From: Treponema sp. UBA1233
Lineage (GTDB): Bacteria; Spirochaetota; Spirochaetia; Treponematales; Treponemataceae
DNA length: 12,200 bases
Assembly (NCBI GenBank): GCA_002309305.1
Contig: DBWR01000066.1
Span: 1 to 12,200, forward strand
Direction of reading: 5' to 3'
In this document: positions 1 to 6,081 of the stretch, piece by piece
Position numbering within the stretch: the stretch's first letter is position 1
How the letters are laid out: the number at the start of each line of letters is the position of its first letter
Translations under genes and position numbers: made by a program
The notes under the pieces: model-generated
Seen by the model: only the letters and a program-made list of their open reading frames with translations
Databases searched by the model: none
What the model was told of the DNA's origin: nothing

Positions 1-23
1 AAACACGGGACTTTCGCCCCGTG
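1..23 (-). terminator. Intrinsic terminator of the sugar ABC transporter operon
   Basis: Read on the minus strand, positions 23 to 4 form an 8-bp stem (CACGGG plus a G-U and a C-G pair) closed by a GAAA tetraloop. Three T residues follow at the window edge, so the full U-tract is cut off. It lies 27 bp downstream of the last permease stop codon, where the operon should end. A stable GNRA-capped GC-rich stem followed by T residues is the classical Rho-independent form. The unseen T-run is the only uncertainty. Confidence 0.8.
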
Positions 24-50
24 AATATAAACTCAGTGTGGAAAAATAGC

Positions 51-1112
51 TTATCCAGCCATGTTGCCCAATTTCTTTTTCCTCTGAGAAAGGATCACGC
101 TCTGAAGGAGGATAAAGAAACAGAGCATGAGACCTGTTGTTATACTCTGCCAGTACGGTTCACGTAAGCCAGAGGCAACTACAATGTTATTGATTGTCTT
201 GAGTGACATTACACCAAACAGGGTACCGATGACACTACCCACACCACCTGAAAGCAACGTTCCACCGATGATCGAAGAAGCGATTGCCTGCATTTCCGCA
301 CCGGTTGCATTGGAAGCGTTACCCGCACCAGTGTGCAGCAGATAGCAGAATCCCGCAATTCCCGCAAGAAGTCCACAAAGAACGTATGCAAAGAACTGAG
401 TCCTCCTTACGTTGATACCGAGCATGAGAGCGCTTTCGCTGTTTCCACCCACGGCATAAAGATTGCGTCCAAAACGTGTCCACTTGAGCATTGCCCACAA
501 AAGGATGACCACAACGATTGCAATGATTACGCCAACTTCTATTGAAGAGGGAATCCATGTACCGTTGCGTGAATATGTTCCCAGGAACGGTATGTCGATG
601 TAATGCTCCTTGAGGCTGATGAAAGCTTCATTGGTTGCAGTACGGGGAACCTTGCTGACGATTGTCGTCATACCACGTGTAAAGAACATACCCGCAAGTG
701 TTACAATAAACGGCTGAATCTTAAGGTATGCCACAAGATATCCCTGCACAAGTCCAACCGCAAGTCCGATTCCAAGAGAAATCAAAACTGAACTCATGAT
801 TCCGCCACCATGATCTTCCATGAACACGACTGATGCCATGGTGATGAGCGCAACAGAACCACCAACGGAAATGTCGATTCCACCTGTAATCATGACGATG
901 GTAAGACCACATGCAATTACAATCAGGTAAGCGTTGTTGTTGAACAGATCAAGGAACTGCTGTGGATTAAGGAAGCCACCGCCCCAGATAATCATGGCAA
1001 GAACATACATTCCAATGAAAGTACAAATCGTAATCGTAAGAAGCAAAGTTGTATTGGAAAGAGGCTGCCTGTTTTCTTTTTTACCAAAAAGGTTTGTAAA
1101 AATATTTGCCAT
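51..1112 (-). CDS. yjfF: Sugar ABC transporter permease, YjfF-like
   Basis: Inner-membrane permease (353 aa) of the ribose/galactose (RbsC/MglC/YtfT/YjfF) family. It pairs with the neighbouring YtfT-like permease to form the transmembrane channel. Hydrophobic segments run through nearly the whole protein. Family motifs visible are GGIDISVGG (77-85), IQPFIVTLAGM (132-142), the cytoplasmic coupling region around VGGNSESALMLGIN (221-234) and the GAEMQAIASSIIGGT stretch (271-285). The tail is short and basic (QRKKK). It starts 2 bp after the stop of the upstream permease gene, and its GGAGG ribosome-binding site lies inside the last codons of that gene, so translational coupling is likely. The order binding protein, ATPase, permease, permease matches E. 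coli ytfQ-ytfR-ytfT-yjfF, whose known substrate is galactofuranose. Substrate identity here is inferred and could differ. Confidence 0.9.
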   Translation of the reverse strand: MANIFTNLFGKKENRQPLSNTTLLLTITICTFIGMYVLAMIIWGGGFLNPQQFLDLFNNNAYLIVIACGLTIVMITGGIDISVGGSVALITMASVVFMEDHGGGIMSSVLISLGIGLAVGLVQGYLVAYLKIQPFIVTLAGMFFTRGMTTIVSKVPRTATNEAFISLKEHYIDIPFLGTYSRNGTWIPSSIEVGVIIAIVVVILLWAMLKWTRFGRNLYAVGGNSESALMLGINVRRTQFFAYVLCGLLAGIAGFCYLLHTGAGNASNATGAEMQAIASSIIGGTLLSGGVGSVIGTLFGVMSLKTINNIVVASGLREPYWQSITTGLMLCFFILLQSVILSQRKKKLGNMAG

Positions 1113-1114
1113 AA

Positions 1115-2203
1115 TTACTTAGCCTCCACTGCAGGAACAGCTGATTTAGCCGCAGATTTTTCTGAGATTTTATTCTTAAGGTGACTTATCCATGACTTTA
1201 CGACAGGAGATCCGGCAATAACGATGATGATGATGACCACAGCCTTGTATGCCTTTACCGCTGTTGAAGAAACCTTCATTGCATAAAGTGTGATTGTCAG
1301 GGCCTGGATGATGTATGCACCCATAATTGAACCGGACAGCTTGAACTTACCGCCACCAAGAGAGTTACCGCCAATTGCAACCGCAAGAATCGCATCCATT
1401 TCTATGTCAAGAAGGATTGTCTCATGGTTGATGAGCCCGATGCGGCACACGTTGATTGAGCCGGCCATTGTAACACAGATGCCGAGTATCACAAAAACCG
1501 CCAGCTTCCACACAACAGGATTGATTCCGTTGAGTTTTGCGGCACGTTCATTGATACCGACAGACTGGATGTACAGACCGAGTGTAGTCTTTTTGAGCAG
1601 AAGATTTATGAGCACAACGAAAATCACTACGATGATGATTGGTGTTGGAATCGCAATGTGAGGAATAAAGCCACCCACGTAAGAAATGAGGTCACCTTCC
1701 ACATTAGGAGTCGCACCACCGTTGATCCAGTATGCAATCGGACGACCAGCAGTATACAGAATCAAGGATGCAATCATCGGCTGGATGTTGAACTTCGCAA
1801 TCAAGATACCGTTCAAGAGGCAGAAGATTATTGCAACGACACATGCAAATACAAGGGCAACAGCAAGAGAACCGCCGTTTACGCTCCATGCACGCAGTAT
1901 CTTTACAAAAACAGAACCCGCAATGGCAGCACTGGCACCGATAGAAATGTCCTGACCTTTACAGCCTGAAGTAATGAGGGTCATTCCTATTGAAAGAATT
2001 ACCAGTTCGGAAGCACCGTTCAGGATACTGATGAGGTTTCCGGAAAGAACCGTATTTCCCAGATTGTTCTTTTTGATTACGATGGAGAAGAAACTGGGAT
2101 CACGAATCAGATTGAATATCACCAGAACAAGCAGGGCCACAATTGGAATTGCAAGCTGAGACTGGAAGATTTTTGATATTTGAGTTTTGATTTTATTAGC
2201 CAT
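1115..2203 (-). CDS. ytfT: Sugar ABC transporter permease, YtfT-like
   Basis: Inner-membrane permease of the ribose/galactose ABC family, first of two non-identical permeases. The ATG at 2203 gives 362 aa; an in-frame ATG at 2224 would add seven residues (MREERHK). I prefer 2203 because GGGAGG lies 11 nt before it and because 2224 would lie deep inside ytfR. Visible family signatures are CKGQDISIGA (81-90), NIQPMIASL (139-147), the coupling segment SVGINERAAKLNGIN (214-228) and EMDAILAVAIGGNSLGGG (268-285). Hydrophobic segments alternate with short loops, and the C-terminal tail after residue 340 is Lys/Ala-rich and longer than in E. coli YtfT. The start overlaps the end of the ATPase gene by 8 bp, typical of coupled translation of subunits made in equal amounts. 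Confidence 0.9.
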   Translation of the reverse strand: MANKIKTQISKIFQSQLAIPIVALLVLVIFNLIRDPSFFSIVIKKNNLGNTVLSGNLISILNGASELVILSIGMTLITSGCKGQDISIGASAAIAGSVFVKILRAWSVNGGSLAVALVFACVVAIIFCLLNGILIAKFNIQPMIASLILYTAGRPIAYWINGGATPNVEGDLISYVGGFIPHIAIPTPIIIVVIFVVLINLLLKKTTLGLYIQSVGINERAAKLNGINPVVWKLAVFVILGICVTMAGSINVCRIGLINHETILLDIEMDAILAVAIGGNSLGGGKFKLSGSIMGAYIIQALTITLYAMKVSSTAVKAYKAVVIIIIVIAGSPVVKSWISHLKNKISEKSAAKSAVPAVEAK

Positions 2204-3707
2204 TTTGTGCCTTTCCTCCCGCAATAGTCTTCATGATTACATCAGACCTGAGCTGTTCATCCTTGAGCTGTCCAACAATCTTTCTGTCGCGCATGACGAT
2301 AAGACGTGTACATACGGCAAGCATCTCTTCGATTTCAGATGAAATGAACGTAATGCTCACACCTTCGGAGGCAAGCTTCAACACCTGCTTCTGGATTTCA
2401 AGCTTTGTACCAACGTCGATACCACGTGTAGGCTCGTCAAGAATCAGGAACTGTGGATGTGTCAAAAGCCAGCGTGCAAGAATGACCTTCTGCTGGTTTC
2501 CACCGGAAAGTGATTTGATTGGGGTTTCCTTGGAAGCAGTCTTTATCTCAAGCAAATCGATGAATTCATCTGCAAGCTTCTCTGACTCTGCGCGTGAAAT
2601 AGGATGCCTGAATCCCTTGAGGACCTGGAACGCAAGAATGAGGTTTTCGCGTACAGACAGATCCTGAATGATACCGTCACCCTTTCTGTCTTCCGGAAGA
2701 TAACCGATACCGTTTTTCATGGCATCAATAGGCCTTGTGATTTTTACATCCCTGCCGTTGACCTTTACCTTTCCACCGGTAACACGATCCGCCGCAAATA
2801 TGGCACGAACACTTTCACTACGACCTGAACCAAGAAGTCCAGTAAATCCGTTGACCTCTCCCTTGTTGATAAGGAAGTCAAACGGACGGACGCCTTCCGC
2901 ACTGGAAAGACCTGAAGCCTCGTAAACAACCTCACCTTTTCCTTCATAATTCCTTCTGGAATTCCTGAGGTTGGAGATGTCTTCCAGATCTTTTCCGAGC
3001 ATGGCGGAGATAAGCTGAACCTTTGGAAGTTCACCCACAGAGTATTCACCAACAAGCTCACCGTTGCGCAAAACCGTTATCTTGTCACAAACTTCATAAA
3101 CCTGTTCCAAAAAGTGAGTGATGAATATTATGCCTACACCACGCTGCTTAAGATCACGCATCAGGGAGAACAAAAGCTCAACCTCACGTTCATCCAGAGA
3201 AGAAGTTGGTTCGTCAAGAATCAAAACCTTGCATTCCATGTCAACAGCACGGGCAATGGCAACCATCTGCTGGACTGCAAGAGAACAGGTTCCAAGCTGC
3301 TGGCTGGCCTTGGCCGGTATGTTGAGTTTTGCAAGTATTCCTTCAGCCTTTTTTTCCTGAGCGCGGCGGTTTACAAAATGATATTTTCCGCGTCCTATAA
3401 ACATATTCTCCGCAACCGTAAGATTCGGGCAGAGTGTAATTTCCTGATAAACAGTGCTTATTCCGCTGTCCTGTGCATCCTGTGGAGAGCGGATCTCAGA
3501 CTCTTTTCCGTCTACTTCAATTATTCCCTTGTCTTTTTCATAAACACCGGTGAGAACCTTTACAAGAGTAGATTTTCCGGCACCGTTCTCACCCATCAAC
3601 GCATGGATTTCACCTTCCCTAAGGAAAAAGCTCACGTCCTGTAAAGCCTTTACCCCGGGGAACTCCTTGTAAATCCCCTTTGCACTTAAAACAATCTTTT
3701 CGCCCAT
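2196..3707 (-). CDS. ytfR: Sugar ABC transporter ATP-binding protein with two NBDs, YtfR-like
   Basis: Cytoplasmic ATPase (503 aa) that powers the transporter, of the MglA/RbsA/XylG/YtfR family with two fused nucleotide-binding domains. In the first domain: Walker A GENGAGKST (39-47), Q-loop around VYQE (86-89), a degenerate signature CSLAVQQ (141-147), Walker B VLILDE (161-166) and switch His198. In the second: a degenerate Walker A GLLGSGRSE (290-298) with Arg in place of Lys, a full signature LSGGNQQK (400-407), Walker B FLILDE (420-425) and SSE in place of the switch histidine (456-458). This asymmetry is normal for sugar importers of this family: the second site is catalytically weak. 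Length matches the usual 500 aa. The start has only a modest AAAGG ribosome-binding site 8 nt upstream. It is separated from the binding-protein gene by 158 bp holding a terminator, so expression is probably lower than that of the binding protein. Confidence 0.93.
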   Translation of the reverse strand: MGEKIVLSAKGIYKEFPGVKALQDVSFFLREGEIHALMGENGAGKSTLVKVLTGVYEKDKGIIEVDGKESEIRSPQDAQDSGISTVYQEITLCPNLTVAENMFIGRGKYHFVNRRAQEKKAEGILAKLNIPAKASQQLGTCSLAVQQMVAIARAVDMECKVLILDEPTSSLDEREVELLFSLMRDLKQRGVGIIFITHFLEQVYEVCDKITVLRNGELVGEYSVGELPKVQLISAMLGKDLEDISNLRNSRRNYEGKGEVVYEASGLSSAEGVRPFDFLINKGEVNGFTGLLGSGRSESVRAIFAADRVTGGKVKVNGRDVKITRPIDAMKNGIGYLPEDRKGDGIIQDLSVRENLILAFQVLKGFRHPISRAESEKLADEFIDLLEIKTASKETPIKSLSGGNQQKVILARWLLTHPQFLILDEPTRGIDVGTKLEIQKQVLKLASEGVSITFISSEIEEMLAVCTRLIVMRDRKIVGQLKDEQLRSDVIMKTIAGGKAQNG

Positions 3708-3723
3708 TTACTGTACCTTTGTC

Positions 3724-3780
3724 ATCCTGGATTCATTTCAGGATCTTATTAATCGCTTCCGAAACAAGTCCGGAATGATT
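3724..3780 (-). other. Two small hairpins in the ytfR leader
   Basis: Between the internal terminator and ytfR lie two inverted repeats. One has 6-bp arms ATCCTG/CAGGAT (3724-3729 with 3739-3744, 9-nt loop). The other is an interrupted stem, AATC/GATT outside and TTCCG/CGGAA inside (3751-3780, 9-nt loop). They could act as 5' stabilisers of read-through or processed ytfRT-yjfF mRNA, or mark an RNase cleavage site. This is structure seen in the sequence; the role is inference. Confidence 0.35.
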
Positions 3781-3789
3781 CATCACTTT

Positions 3790-3831
3790 AAAAAAAACGG
3801 CGTAAAATATGCACATACACACTTTACGCCG
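3790..3831 (-). terminator. Intrinsic terminator inside the operon, between ytfQ and ytfR
   Basis: On the minus strand a perfect 9-bp stem CGGCGTAAA/TTTACGCCG (3823-3831 with 3798-3806) encloses a 16-nt loop and is followed by eight T residues (3797-3790). Flanking A-T and G-U pairs can lengthen the stem. It lies 35 bp after the binding-protein stop codon. This is a textbook Rho-independent terminator. Since the ATPase and permease genes follow in the same direction with no strong promoter visible between them, it likely works as a partial terminator that makes the binding protein mRNA more abundant than the rest. Confidence 0.85.
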
Positions 3832-3865
3832 CTTAGGATTTCACCTCACGCACTCCGAGATGATT

Positions 3866-4828
3866 TTAGTCACCAAGACCGTAAGTATCGATGTCTGACT
3901 GTGTCAAAGTCTTTGCATCGAATCCCTTTTCTTCGTTGATGATTTTCTTAGAAGGAACGTTTCCTGTCTTAATCATGTTTTCGATGATTGAAGCCTGGAA
4001 TGGAGAGCACTGTCCGTCATAGTTCCAGCTGCCTGAAAGGAGTTCACGCAGAGCCCACTTGTTGCAGTCGAATCCCATTACAACTACATCACCGTTTACA
4101 CCGTGTGTGATACCAGCTTCATCAAGAGCAGCTACAGCACCCTTTGCCATACCGTCGTTTTCTGCATATATTACGTTGAACTTGTCACCGCTGTTGATTA
4201 CAGATTCAACAATCTTCTTTGCTTCTGCTTCGTCCCATGTTGCTGTCTGCTGAGCAACCTTCTTCATTGTTCCGGCTGCGAATTCCTTGTCCAAAGCACC
4301 TGTACGACCAATCTGAGCATCTGAACCCATAGCACCCTGGATGTGGATGACATTGTATTCAGGAAGGTTCTGTGACTTGAGCCAGCTAACAGCAGTGTCA
4401 CCTTCTTTTGCCATGTCAGAAACAACGGCTGCTTCATAAAGATCATCAGCAACATTGATCATGCGGTCAAAAAGGAATACCTTAATTCCAGCCTTCTGTG
4501 CCTTTTTGAGGGTTGATTCCCAACCGTCAGTTGCAGCGGCAGAAAGAAGAATATAGTCAACACCGTCAGCAATGAACTGAGTTGCGGCATTCAGCTGTTC
4601 GTCATTCTTAAGGCTGTAGAAAGTCTTTACATCATAACCCTTTGCAGCAGTAAATACTGTTTCAAAATCCTTTACGTTAGCGGCACGATAGCCTGATTCT
4701 GAAGGCGGATTGTTGATAACACCAATCTTAATGGTTCCGTCACCTTTTTTAGCTCCACCTTTATTGCAAGAAATGAACAATGAAGCTGCACACATAAGTA
4801 CAGCAGCAAGTACTACGCTTTTTTTCAT
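3866..4828 (-). CDS. ytfQ: Sugar-binding lipoprotein of ABC transporter, YtfQ-like
   Basis: Substrate-binding protein (320 aa, type I periplasmic-binding fold, Peripla_BP_4 kind). In a spirochaete it would be a lipoprotein anchored to a membrane facing the periplasm. The signal peptide is MKK plus a hydrophobic stretch ending in the relaxed lipobox FISC, with Cys21 as the lipidated residue. The mature protein carries features shared with E. coli YtfQ, a galactofuranose binder: SESGYRAAN (43-51), GWE (102-104), LFDRMINVADDLY (119-131, against LLDRSIDVKDKSLY in YtfQ) and YAENDGMAKGA (221-231). The GFD at 252-254 fits the ligand-contact hinge of the family. A strong AGGAGG-type ribosome-binding site sits 8 nt before the ATG. 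First gene of the operon, with its own promoter and a terminator directly behind. Galactofuranose is the best guess for substrate; another pentose or hexose cannot be excluded. Confidence 0.9.
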   Translation of the reverse strand: MKKSVVLAAVLMCAASLFISCNKGGAKKGDGTIKIGVINNPPSESGYRAANVKDFETVFTAAKGYDVKTFYSLKNDEQLNAATQFIADGVDYILLSAAATDGWESTLKKAQKAGIKVFLFDRMINVADDLYEAAVVSDMAKEGDTAVSWLKSQNLPEYNVIHIQGAMGSDAQIGRTGALDKEFAAGTMKKVAQQTATWDEAEAKKIVESVINSGDKFNVIYAENDGMAKGAVAALDEAGITHGVNGDVVVMGFDCNKWALRELLSGSWNYDGQCSPFQASIIENMIKTGNVPSKKIINEEKGFDAKTLTQSDIDTYGLGD

Positions 4829-4840
4829 CTAATTTTCCTC

Positions 4841-4852
4841 CTCATAGATGAG
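4841..4852. promoter_or_regulatory. CTCAT/ATGAG inverted repeat overlapping the ytfQ ribosome-binding site
   Basis: Two 5-bp arms, CTCAT and ATGAG, separated by 2 bp, sit immediately next to and partly over the GAGGAGG Shine-Dalgarno of ytfQ (4837-4843). The compact spacing (2-nt gap) makes an RNA hairpin unlikely, so a small DNA operator within the transcribed leader is the more natural reading. Short palindromes arise by chance, so support is limited. Confidence 0.25.
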
Positions 4853-4868
4853 TTATTCTTACGTGAGT

Positions 4869-4897
4869 ATAATACGCCTGAACAGCCCCTTTTTGAA
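4869..4897 (-). promoter_or_regulatory. Probable promoter of the ytfQRT-yjfF operon
   Basis: On the minus strand TTCAAA (4897-4892, 4 of 6 bases of TTGACA) is followed after 17 bp by TATTAT (4874-4869, 5 of 6 of TATAAT). The predicted start lies near 4862, giving a leader of about 33 nt that ends in the AGGAGG site of ytfQ. The weak -35 fits a promoter that needs an activator, and repeated elements lie directly upstream of it. An alternative -10, TATACT, overlaps it by 3 bp. Confidence 0.5.
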
Positions 4898-4902
4898 TGA
4901 AT

Positions 4903-5006
4903 ATTTTTAGGAATTTATTTTGAAATTTTTAGGTTTCCCAGATTCTTCGGCAGAGATGAATAAATTGAAGGTGGAAATTTTTACTGCAAAAAGTGGAATT
5001 TTTTAC
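4903..5006. repeat. Four helically phased TAAAAA elements upstream of the transporter promoter
   Basis: On the minus strand four near-identical elements occur, with the first T of TAAAAA at 5005, 4983, 4931 and 4909: GTAAAAAATTCC, GTAAAAATTTCC, CCTAAAAATTTCA and CCTAAAAATATTC. Spacings are 22, 52 and 22 bp, all close to whole helical turns (about 2, 5 and 2), so every element lies on the same DNA face. The nearest copy ends 5 bp upstream of the candidate -35. This is either a set of half-sites for a regulator that binds direct repeats, or phased A-tracts that bend DNA or act as UP-like elements. Confidence 0.45.
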
Positions 5007-5031
5007 CAGAAGGGCCTATTCACTCACAGAT

Positions 5032-5052
5032 AAAATGAGCTCCCGCAGCTCA
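5032..5052 (-). terminator. Probable terminator of the zinc-ribbon protein gene
   Basis: On the minus strand TGAGCT and AGCTCA (5052-5047 and 5041-5036) form a 6-bp stem with a 5-nt GCGGG loop, followed by TTTTAT. It lies 30 bp after the stop codon of the gene at 5083-5886. The stem is short and the T-run only four, so efficiency may be modest. It would help insulate the transporter promoter from upstream transcription in the same direction. Confidence 0.5.
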
Positions 5053-5082
5053 AGTGAACCACGGGATTCTGGGCGAACATCC

Positions 5083-5886
5083 TCACAGTTTTGAACCGCA
5101 GTATTCGCAGCAGCCGTTTTGATCTGGGAATGTTGCGGCACCGCAGCTTGGGCAGTTTACTTTTTCGCCGGTGGGTGCAGGCTGGGCAGATGGTTCCTTG
5201 TTTTCTTCAACAGGAGCACTTCCCGCCATGCCTTCTATGGCCTTTTTAATCTCGTTTCCGATTTTTACGCACTCGTAGTATTTGTCCGGATCGTAACCGT
5301 CGCTGGAACCGCTCTTGTGTACGTTCCATCCGTCGTTTTGAACGGCAGGGGTCATCGGTGACTCTCCGGTAGTAATGTAGCCGTCGGAAAGGTCAAATGA
5401 CATGTCGTCGAAATATGGATTCTTTACGCGGATTGTTACACGGAATGAATATGAATACTCGTAGCGTGGAGGATTGTAGCTTACGGAAGTTCCGTCGGCA
5501 TTCTCCTGTTTTATCTCATCGCGGTCTTCCTGAATGTCCAGGTCGCATCCCAGAGCCTGAGAATAATCCAAAACGTCTGGATTGGCGCTCTGAATGTCGC
5601 TTGCACTTGTCACCATGAATTTTCTGGCATCTTCGTCAATCAGGAGCTTTGTCCTTTTGCCCAATGTCTTTGTCGCGTGGAAAGCCGCCACCTGCTCCCG
5701 GTTCTTTTCCCTGTAGTCAAGCTGCGCCTGTATGTCGCTTTTTGTACTATGCCGCCTCTCGCTGAACCATGGAGAAAGCTTTGATGCACAGTTCTTGCAC
5801 ATGTTACCGTCTTCCAGTTTCCTGTTTCCCAGAAGTCCGATTTTGTCACCGCAGAAATCACAGAATTTTTTGTCAAACAGTCCCAT
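5083..5886 (-). CDS. DUF4428-like protein with zinc ribbons at both ends
   Basis: Hypothetical cytoplasmic protein of 267 aa. The N terminus (about 1-55) looks like a DUF4428 zinc-ribbon: Cys9-x2-Cys12 and Cys30-x2-Cys33 around an IGLLGNRKLEDG turn. The C terminus (244-267) is a second ribbon, C245-P-S-C248-G and C260-x2-C263-G, with an extra Cys259. Between them is a region rich in charged and aromatic residues (about 75-215) and a Pro/Glu/Ala linker (about 224-243). No signal peptide or membrane segment is visible. The start has GAGGAGG 5 nt upstream and an extended -10 promoter. In general such ribbons bind zinc and mediate protein or nucleic-acid contacts; the function is unknown. It precedes the sugar transporter in the same direction but has its own terminator, so a functional link is doubtful. 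Confidence 0.8.
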   Translation of the reverse strand: MGLFDKKFCDFCGDKIGLLGNRKLEDGNMCKNCASKLSPWFSERRHSTKSDIQAQLDYREKNREQVAAFHATKTLGKRTKLLIDEDARKFMVTSASDIQSANPDVLDYSQALGCDLDIQEDRDEIKQENADGTSVSYNPPRYEYSYSFRVTIRVKNPYFDDMSFDLSDGYITTGESPMTPAVQNDGWNVHKSGSSDGYDPDKYYECVKIGNEIKKAIEGMAGSAPVEENKEPSAQPAPTGEKVNCPSCGAATFPDQNGCCEYCGSKL

Positions 5887-5908
5887 AAGACCCTCCTCTT
5901 ACCCTTCA

Positions 5909-5936
5909 ATTATATCACGAAAAATCTGTAAATCAA
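5909..5936 (-). promoter_or_regulatory. Promoter of the zinc-ribbon protein gene
   Basis: On the minus strand a perfect TATAAT (5914-5909) is preceded by TGA, making an extended -10 (TGnTATAAT). TTGATT (5936-5931, 4 of 6) lies 16 bp upstream. The transcript would start near 5902 and give a short leader carrying GAGGAGG before the ATG at 5886. Confidence 0.6.
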
Positions 5937-5986
5937 GCAAATCTCAACTTTCTGCTTTCCATCTAGCATAAATTCTTAAAATGCAC

Positions 5987-5992
5987 TATAAT
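5987..5992 (+). promoter_or_regulatory. Possible -10 box of the acidic-repeat membrane protein gene
   Basis: A consensus TATAAT on the plus strand lies 90 bp before the GTG start at 6082. No good -35 is seen at 16-18 bp, so this is a tentative promoter. It would be divergent to the zinc-ribbon gene promoter about 75 bp away. The remaining leader (5993-6071) is AT-rich with no clear fold. Confidence 0.35.
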
Positions 5993-6081
5993 ATAAAGAA
6001 TAATTGTCGGAGATTACTTGAGTTTTGTTTGGCTGATAAAATAAACACAGCTTTCTTCCGATAATAATTTTGGAGATTTCT

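Noticed and set aside
2204..2224. Upstream ATG of the YtfT-like permease (adds MREERHK)
   Set aside because: The GGGAGG site fits the ATG at 2203, and the N terminus MANKIK is more natural for the family; the extra residues come from the SD region itself.
4868..4873. Plus-strand TATAAT upstream of ytfQ as a rightward promoter
   Set aside because: No plus-strand gene follows; the box is the near-palindromic overlap of the minus-strand -10 region.
6070..6081. TTG start for the acidic-repeat membrane protein
   Set aside because: The only Shine-Dalgarno (GGAG, 6072-6075) overlaps this codon and is well placed for the GTG at 6082.
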